Source: DASQPR01 sp963836785 (GTDB taxonomy: Bacteria > Actinomycetota > Actinomycetes > Mycobacteriales > Micromonosporaceae). Taken from it: DNA of 64,000 bases. Positions 62,228-64,000 of this stretch are shown here, in pieces. Positions within the stretch are counted from its first letter, which is position 1; each line of letters starts with the position of its first letter. Position numbers and translations under genes: made by a program. Location of the stretch: positions 124,001-188,000 of the forward strand of contig CAWIKW010000007.1 of assembly GCA_963836785.1 (NCBI GenBank), in the 5' to 3' direction. The notes beneath the pieces were generated by a model that worked only from the letters and a program-made list of their open reading frames with translations, was not told the origin of the DNA and did no database searches.

Positions 62228-63484
62228 TCACCCGGCCCGGGCTCGCCGCCGGTGACGCGAACGGTACGCGCAATCGCATCGCGGATGCGGTCCCCAGCTC
62301 CGCCGGCGCAGCGTGCTGGGCGGCCCGACCTCGATGCTAGCTCCGATCGTGGGTGCGTCGTCGCCGTCGAGATAGGCAAGGACCTGGGCGACCGCAACAC
62401 CGACCGCGATCAAGGTCGTGGCCGTCGATATGGTCGGCGCCGATTCGGTCGACGTCGCGAGCTGGGCCACCAGCGTCGGCCACGCCGGATCGCGATCGCG
62501 GCGGTGCAGGTCAAGGCAGCGCAGGCACGGAGAGCCGCCGGGCGGCACGAGCGGGCCGATCAGGACGGTGTCGTCGCGTTCTTCGATCAGCAGGTGTGCG
62601 AGAGCCTTCCGGGCGTACGCGAAGGCGGCCAGTTCCGCCGGCACGCCCTGGCCCACCTGCACAACGAACGAGGCGCCGCCGACCCGGAGCGCGCGGGTAT
62701 CGGTGAACGGCGCCGCTCGCAGGACAGCCTCGCTGGCCGCGGTGCCGCGCGGCCGGTCGGTATCCGCCGGCGTGAGACCGCCGATCGCATCGTCGTGGAT
62801 TCCGACGCGGCCGCTGACCGCCGGATCGACGTGTCCGACGCCGGCACGAGCGAGCGTCGAGGCGATCGGTACGACCAGGCGACTCCCGCCGGTGACCTGC
62901 ACGGAAGCCGCCGCACGCCGTCGAATCGCTTCGGCCGGCGGCACGCGTCGGCCCGACCGGGCGGTTGCGATCGTCCGGTCGGTCGGCGCCGCGTCCGTCG
63001 GTGTCGTCCGGTCGGTCGGCGCCGCTTGGTCCACCGGCGCTGGGCTTTGCGCTGGTGTTGGATCTGTGGTTGCCGGGTCGTCGTACGCCTCGACGCCCGG
63101 AATCTCGACGGCCCGCCCCGCCATCGCGATCGCCGCCGCCTCGGTCAGCAACCGCCGCCGTACGGTCTCGGGCATCGACGACGGCACCAGGCTCTCTGCG
63201 CCGATGAGGACCTTGGCGGTGCGCAGAGCGGAGATCATTGCCGAGGTCACGTGCCGGGGCACCCCGAGCGCGCCGGCGTCACGCAGCACCGCCCGCTCCG
63301 TACGGGAGCCGTCCAACAGGTCCAGCACCCGCGCCGCGCCGGCATCGGGCAGCTCGATGACGATCGCCCGCGACGGGTCGGTGCCGAGTTGCACGGCGGT
63401 CTCGTCGCGCCACAGACGGGACAGCCCGGGCAGCAACGTCAACCGTCCACGTCCGGTGCCGGCGGGCGAGACTCGCGATGTCAT
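62228..63484 (-). CDS. ThiF/E1-like protein related to RiPP cyclodehydratases
   Basis: 418 residues from ATG 63484. N-terminal about 100 residues look like the recognition-element region of TOMM cyclodehydratases (GLSRLWRDETAVQLGTDPSRAIVIE), a Pro/Thr/Ala-rich linker in the middle, and a C-terminal E1-like half with zinc Cys pairs GGSPCLRCLDLHRRDRDPAW and PHPRCDCAY. An ATP-binding GxGxxG is not clear, so it may be non-catalytic. Mtb Rv3196 lies at the same place. No TOMM precursor seen. Confidence 0.75.
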   Translation of the reverse strand: MTSRVSPAGTGRGRLTLLPGLSRLWRDETAVQLGTDPSRAIVIELPDAGAARVLDLLDGSRTERAVLRDAGALGVPRHVTSAMISALRTAKVLIGAESLVPSSMPETVRRRLLTEAAAIAMAGRAVEIPGVEAYDDPATTDPTPAQSPAPVDQAAPTDRTTPTDAAPTDRTIATARSGRRVPPAEAIRRRAAASVQVTGGSRLVVPIASTLARAGVGHVDPAVSGRVGIHDDAIGGLTPADTDRPRGTAASEAVLRAAPFTDTRALRVGGASFVVQVGQGVPAELAAFAYARKALAHLLIEERDDTVLIGPLVPPGGSPCLRCLDLHRRDRDPAWPTLVAQLATSTESAPTISTATTLIAVGVAVAQVLAYLDGDDAPTIGASIEVGPPSTLRRRSWGPHPRCDCAYRSRHRRRARAG

Positions 63485-63672
63485 GCCGTGACGCTGACAC
63501 ATCAACCGACATCGCTGCGCCGTTGTCCACAACGGGAATCGCGCCGCCACAGAAAATTCCGAGGACGGCCACTACTTATCCACAGAATCGGCGCCGGTCT
63601 GTCGCCTATCCGACAGTCAGTTGCGTTCCCCGTCGAGTTCGACTTCGCCGTTGCCTTTTGGACTGGTTGACG

Positions 63673-63707
63673 CCGCCCGCCGCCCGCCGCCCGCCGCCCG
63701 CCGCCCG
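63673..63707 (+). repeat. 7-bp tandem repeat, 5 copies
   Basis: CCGCCCG repeated five times. Confidence 0.85.
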
Positions 63708-63730
63708 CCTCCGCCCCGCCCGGGTGCACT

Positions 63731-63781
63731 TGTACGGAAGTTGGCCGGTCGCGGCGCGATCGAGCGCCAAAGTTCCGTACA
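63731..63781. terminator. Hairpin, likely terminator of the DUF5679 gene
   Basis: TGTACGGAA (63731-63739) with TTCCGTACA (63773-63781) plus TTGGC/GCCAA inside, 51 nt in all; about 150 bp beyond the DUF5679 stop on the minus strand. Confidence 0.5.
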
Positions 63782-63931
63782 TTCGCCGGGCGATCTTGGC
63801 CGGTCACGCCGTGGTCACGAAACCTGGGGCTACGAGAGCAGGCAGCGACGCGGCACGGCCGCCCGGAGGCGTGCCGTGCCGCGACTGTCGCCGATCCTCG
63901 TTTAGGCGCTGACGCCTTGCCGTTCTGACGC

Positions 63932-64000
63932 TTATGCCTTGCCGAGAATCCGGTTCATCGTGGTGCCGCAGACCGGGCACGGTCCCTTCGCCATGCGCAT
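63932..64000 (-). CDS. DUF5679 zinc-ribbon protein, 3' part (truncated by window edge)
   Basis: Last 22 residues visible: MRMAKGPCPVCGTTMNRILG and two more residues before TAA at 63932. The GPCPVCGT..NRILGKA ending is that of the small DUF5679 zinc ribbon proteins (about 50 aa, second CxxC pair). The first CxxC lies outside the window. Found next to the uvrD2/whiB7 region in many actinomycetes. Confidence 0.85.
   Translation of the reverse strand: MRMAKGPCPVCGTTMNRILGKA

Larger units (their letters stand above)
63485..63931. other. Intergenic region with microsatellite and hairpin
   Basis: No gene supported. Holds five copies of CCGCCCG (63673-63707) and a hairpin at 63731-63781. Should contain the promoter of the ThiF-like gene on the minus strand. 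Confidence 0.5.

Overview
The window is very GC-rich DNA with dense, mostly co-oriented genes, frequent GTG starts and ATGA/GTGA stop-start overlaps. The gene set is that of an actinomycete: MshB and the mycoredoxin Mrx1 (mycothiol chemistry), the AdnA/AdnB helicase-nuclease pair, UvrD2 with its tetracysteine/HRDC tail, WhiB7, an actinobacterial-type Sdh1 succinate dehydrogenase, and DapC/DapD of the actinobacterial type. The block adnA-adnB ... nudC - mrx1 - uvrD2 - whiB7 - ABC1 kinase - ThiF-like protein has the same neighbours as Mycobacterium tuberculosis Rv3202c-Rv3196. The intervening genes (M16 peptidase pair, ArsR-MFS pair) differ, so this is an actinomycete outside Mycobacterium. I cannot name the genus from the sequence alone.

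Layout. 1-2.9 kb: 3' end of an unrecognised gene, Ppx/GppA phosphatase, dienelactone hydrolase, family 5 uracil-DNA glycosylase. 2.9-7.5 kb: a translationally coupled DUF4129-membrane protein-MoxR-DUF58-membrane protein operon. 7.5-12.6 kb: type II NADH dehydrogenase, tRNA-Leu(UAA), DUF4234 protein, YccA/Bax-inhibitor protein, a RHH/PIN toxin-antitoxin pair behind a cluster of palindromes, CGNR zinc-finger regulator. 12.7-16.2 kb: a frameshifted secreted hydrolase and a divergent MFS/ArsR pair sharing a perfect operator. 16.2-25.1 kb: thiolase, two tandem SGNH hydrolases, cystathionine beta-synthase, HtrA-like protease, a histidine-rich membrane protein of unknown function, a pterin-dehydratase-like protein, a MutT Nudix protein. 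25.3-28.9 kb: sdh1 operon. 29.4-34.7 kb: PmbA/TldD pair and S9 peptidase.

35-42.3 kb: mshB, membrane proteins, an orphan SH3-like domain, ferredoxin, and the succinylase branch of lysine/peptidoglycan synthesis (dapC, dapD, dapE) followed by a LOG-family protein. 42.4-49 kb: adnA-adnB. 49-54 kb: membrane-anchored protein, an M16 peptidase pair and NudC. 54-56.6 kb: second ArsR-MFS pair with three CTTTCGAAAG-type operators. 56.6-64 kb: mrx1, uvrD2, a small ORF plus attenuator-like structure, whiB7, a short conserved ORF, ABC1 kinase, ThiF/cyclodehydratase-like protein, and the 3' end of a DUF5679 zinc ribbon gene.

The most interesting signals are: a terminator/antiterminator switch whose upstream arm lies in the last codons of a 95-codon ORF ahead of whiB7; a pair of 54-nt hairpin repeats with matching outer arms in two distant intergenic regions; two separate ArsR-MFS modules with clear operators; an unclassified multi-His membrane protein; and many in-frame short tandem repeats placed at protein termini. 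I saw no prophage, IS element, CRISPR array or plasmid origin.
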